From: Lycorma delicatula
Lineage: Eukaryota > Arthropoda > Insecta > Hemiptera > Fulgoridae
Reading direction: 5' to 3'
Length of the DNA: 64,000 nt
Assembly: GCF_047948215.1 (NCBI RefSeq)
Contig: NC_134458.1
Location: 89,235,260-89,299,259 of the forward strand
Below are positions 60,280 through 64,000 of the stretch, in pieces; the first letter of the stretch is position 1; each line of letters starts with the position of its first letter. The notes beneath the pieces were generated by a model. That model did no database searches and was not told the origin of the DNA. It saw only the letters and a list, made by a program, of their open reading frames with translations. The translations under genes and the position numbers were made by a program.

Positions 60280-62660
60280 CCAGTTCTCCTTACAAAGATA
60301 GAGTCATATATTTTATCTGCTTAGCAGAATAAACCCTACTTCAATCCAGTGAGCGAGTTTTCATAAAATTGTTTTAAATTTATAATTTGTCGTACTTTTG
60401 AGATAATGTTTGATTTCAATGGGAATCCATTAAATACTTACTTCTCATACTTACCTTCAGTAAATATGAAATGGAATTATATTTTCTCAAAATTTAAGTA
60501 TACCAAGCATCAGTATTTATTCAGAACTCATAGATAGTGGCGCTCCTTTTTCGTGTTGTTACATCGTACATGAGCCGAGTTACGTTCTAGGTTAAAAAAC
60601 CTACAGCTAATTAGTATTGTTTTGTTTGTTTTTGTTAATTGTTTGAAAGTGTTTTGTTAATTCGAATTTAACAACGGTTTATATAAACAGTTGGCGTGAG
60701 ATAGAACTGTGGTATAAATATTGTTAGAATTTAACTAGTACGGCTAGATACCGATCTTTCTACCCTTTGAAACGTATCATTGAAGTTGCATTACCTAACT
60801 AATAATATTTACTAAGTTTTGTGCGGAGGAATTAGTTGTTGACTGAATCACAAAATATTATGTAAACCCTTTCTTTAAAATTACATATTATAAACTAATC
60901 CAAATCACTCTCAGATTCCTAAATTTGAAGAGTGAAAACGGCCTAAAGTAGTGTTCGTTTAAGGTTTAAACGACCTCCTGCGGTTTTTTTTTATATAAGT
61001 TAACACTACTTGAAAAAAAGGTAGCGTGTTTTACTATCATCCGGAGAGAGTTCTGATATTGGAATTTTTGGCTGCTGAAATCATTTCTGTTTCATCATAA
61101 AGAATCGAAATGATAAAAATTCGGGGTCAATTTTTTGTCAGTAAATGAATAAATATAATAAAAATAAATTTTAAAGAAAATTGTAGCGCGTTATTGGAAA
61201 AAAATATATTTTTTTTCTGTTTGGTTTTTAGTTATCAACTTAGATCCCTGGTACACAAGAAATCAAGGAAATAGTATGGAAGAATGTACCTAATAATTTT
61301 ATATATTTAAAAATACGAAGGAAGAAGTTATGCCGCAAGTAACCACTGCTTTAGGCCCTATTCGACTTTCAGATTTAGGAAGCCTAGGGTTATCTGGATT
61401 AGTTTATTAATATGCAATTAAAAAAAAATATATTTGATATGTAATTATTGAGATTTTATCAAATATTCATAATTAATTGCTTCTAAAATAGTTTAAATGA
61501 AGACCATTTACTTTAAATAAACATTTACTACAAAAAAAAAGAAAAAAATAATAAAAAAAAATAATAAAAAATAAAAATAAACAAATAATCTGAATTATTG
61601 TTTATTGGCTAATTTTTGAAAAATTTACTAAAATTTCTTGACTAAAGTAAATTAAAAACTTTCATGAAAATATTCGTTATTCGTTTGTTATAATTTCACT
61701 CAAATAAATTTGTTTAATGTAGATAAGCATTTTGAGAATGATTTTTTAAAATTATAATAAGTTAAATAAAAAATACAATAAGCCTTTAAATGATTCCTCA
61801 AATTCATAAGTAACTTATTTTGGATTCCCTTCTGCTCGGTATTAACTATACCTTCTTTTATGACGGTGAAGTTTAAATTTCTCCTCATATCAGATCATGG
61901 TTGTAAGTTTATGAATATGTCGTGTTCGTCTGTGGTATTTTTTTTATTTTTTTATTTTAACGCACATAAAAACTGATCTAAAGTATTGAAATTTTTACTA
62001 CTGATGTAAAATCTATTTGGTTAATCTAGAAAAAAGAAAAAAAACAAGGGTGTAAGGGAACTTATGAATAGGTTCGTATCATATAATAGTTTATACAGCC
62101 TTCTATATTTACAGTCAAAAGGGGTTGTACATGCAATATTGTTATGTGTACGTGACTAAACATACTGTATCAGCTCCCTTTACTATATGCAAATTATCAA
62201 CTATATTTCTCGGTTATTTTATAAGCTAATAATTTTTATCTCCTGAAAGCCACTTGATTAGTTATATTCAATATTTACTCTTAATTTTAGTTGTATCTTC
62301 GAGGAATTTCATAAAAGCATTTTGATAGTGCTCTTTTTATAATAAAATTTCATTGATACTCGAATAAAGGAGCCTAAAAAAATGACAATTATATTAATTT
62401 AAATACATGTTAAATACCTTTATCATTAAAAAAGATTAGTTGAATTTCTCAAAAATATTTCATAAGACTGATAAAATTTTGGTAATTTGATCAAATTCCA
62501 CAAGAAATAAATTTTTATCAAATCTTATTTCCATATTAGATTTTTACGCATTTATTTAGCACCTGCAGGGAAGTTTTATAAAATTATTTTATAGTTAAAA
62601 TCAATTTTTCTGTTTAAGGCGCTCCACCTTTAAAAATGTAAAGAAATTTGTTAAAAAGAA
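60280..62660. other. No gene recognised
   Basis: A+T-rich with homopolymer-rich patches (61500-61580). No coding motif. Confidence 0.4.
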
Positions 62661-62681
62661 CTGGTACATGAGTTGATATGT

Positions 62682-62684
62682 ATA

Positions 62685-62721
<37 letters not shown>

Positions 62722-62755
62722 AAGTTGTGTGTATGTGTGTGTACGCGCGCGCGCG

Positions 62756-62789
<34 letters not shown>

Positions 62790-62838
62790 AGAGTACATGG
62801 ATACACATGCACATGCATATATATATATATATATATAA
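62682..62838. repeat. Composite (TA)n-(TG)n-(CG)n-(CA)n-(TA)n microsatellite
   Basis: A TA run, then gtgtgtatgtgtgtgt, a cgcgcgcgcg core at 62743-62753, a long CA run to 62788, then a second TA run near 62818-62836. The order is mirror-symmetric. All four ORFs of 60-79 codons called here are artefacts. Confidence 0.93.
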
Positions 62839-62839
62839 A

Positions 62840-64000
62840 AACGGATTTTCCATAGGTCACAAAAGTGAGATTATGGGTCATCCGAAACTAATTTTCTTTT
62901 AATTTGACAGTCTTCAAGAAATTGAGATTTTAGTGATCATAAGATTGAAAGGCATACGTTAAGGACGTTCATAAAAGCTGGAAAATATTTAGGCGTTCTT
63001 TTAGAAATTTTAGTTTAATTTTTTACGATGTTTAGGAAAACGCGTAATATCAAAGCTGAATTTCTAAAAGAAAAAACGTTTTATACTTTTTTGATGAAAT
63101 TTTAAAACGTTAATGGGAGTGAAGAATGTAACATTATCTCCTACAAAAAAAAATATCTACAGGTTACTGGGCAGCAAAACTTTATAAATACTGTATTGAT
63201 CGATAGGACGTTAAATTTACTTCTAATGCAACAATCCATTAAAAAAGGCGTTTTATCAAAATCTGTCTAAAAAATTTCAATACCAGTAATGGATATAAAC
63301 ATCGAACCTCATAAAAACATAAATTTATACAGAAATATATACGAACTGTCCTTAAAGTAGTAAATCAAGTTATATTTAATGTTATCTTATCCTTTACACA
63401 AACAAAGTAACGTATTCAGTATTAACGTTGTTTCATAATGAATCATTTGCGATGTAAAATCAAAGGTTTACATATCAATAATATTAATTATTTAATTATC
63501 ATATTATGATTCATATCATGAATCATTAATCACATTATCTTGGCTGCGCACGTAGTAGACTGAGGTAAACAAAAGACTTCAAATTAAAACTGCTTGATCT
63601 TCCAAAAGAGTTATCATTGCTAATCATCAACACGATTTTCAGCGAAATTTGCGATATGGTTGTTGTTACTAGCACACGTCTTAAAAAGATAAGAAAAACC
63701 TTTAGTATATAATTGAATAATGGTTATATTCCATATGTGCTGTGTTCGTTGGTTTAATTTGTTCTCGATATAACCATTATTCATGTTGTTCTGTTATTTG
63801 GCAATCAGTAAAGGTTAATTCTATTGTTGTGTGTATTATTTACACAAACAATAATTTTACAATTATTACGTCTAAATTTTTAACAAAAAAATTGTGAAAA
63901 TATTGTTTTATTTTTAAAGAAAATTTTTAATAAGTTTTTCACATGAGAATGGCTATTAAAAATGAAAGTTTTACCTGTATATGCCGATTGTATTAACGTT
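62840..64000. other. No gene recognised
   Basis: A+T-rich, no exon or transposon motif. Contains the hairpin at 63714-63783. Confidence 0.4.
63714..63783. repeat. Perfect inverted repeat, 16-bp arms, 38-nt loop
   Basis: tgaataatggttatat (63714-63729) pairs perfectly with atataaccattattca (63768-63783). Overall size (70 nt) is in the range of insect microRNA precursors, but the stem is short and A+T-rich, so this is only a candidate fold. Confidence 0.85.

Noticed and set aside
62601..62881. Several overlapping ORFs of Tyr-Ile, Cys-Val and His-Thr repeats
   Set aside because: Translations of the TA/TG/CG/CA composite microsatellite.
1..64000. CRISPR arrays, bacterial operons, integrated viral genes
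   Set aside because: No regularly spaced repeats, no dense ORFs and no viral protein motifs were seen; all recognised coding relics are transposon-derived apart from the Gad1 exon.

Overview
The window is an A+T-rich stretch of a large, repeat-laden insect nuclear genome. Evidence: one coding exon with splice signals whose translation matches insect glutamate decarboxylase; many tRNA-headed SINE copies with target-site duplications; relics of mariner, DD41D mariner-like, hAT and Merlin-type DNA transposons; non-LTR retrotransposon (LINE) remnants; and abundant TA, CA/TG and CG microsatellites. A hemipteran is plausible from the style of the repeats, but I cannot name the species. There is no sign of prokaryotic or organellar organisation, and I see no rRNA gene, functional tRNA gene or CRISPR array.

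Layout. 1-1046: 3' part of a dead hAT transposase (minus strand) with a SINE fragment and a hAT-like terminus. 1047-1590 and 6990-7575: an inverted pair of one unclassified dispersed repeat. 1875-5225: a long-terminal-inverted-repeat (long-TIR) DD41D mariner-like element whose left TIR is split by a 1.4-kb insertion that itself carries a SINE and a two-copy 311-bp tandem repeat. 8900-9290, 17770-18240, 30114-30230 and 52530-55790: LINE remnants, the last nearly full length. 10560-11430: a Merlin/IS1016-like transposase relic. 22085-23398, 25899-28418 and 48497-49909: three more DD41D-type elements. 31195-32515: a complete but dead DD34D mariner with a TA duplication. 37113-37408, 39021-39305, 42130-42352, 42562-42804 and 56149-56347: further SINE copies. 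37665-37955: an intact acidic 96-codon ORF of unknown identity. 50706-50942: the glutamate decarboxylase exon, the only confident host gene segment.

The host locus is therefore Gad1 on the plus strand. The exon is internal (phase-1 intron on both sides). I recognised no further Gad1 exon in the 13 kb downstream or the roughly 50 kb upstream, so most of the window is probably very long Gad1 intron and/or flanking intergenic DNA that has absorbed several generations of transposons. All transposase genes carry stops, frameshifts or catalytic substitutions; nothing here looks autonomously mobile. The most unusual structures are the triple-nested element at 1875-5225, a 65-bp near-perfect palindrome inserted with a 15-bp direct duplication in a transposase (49557-49698), the 64-bp tandem duplication that stretches a catalytic spacer (26721-26846), and the recurrent TG-CG-CA composite microsatellites.
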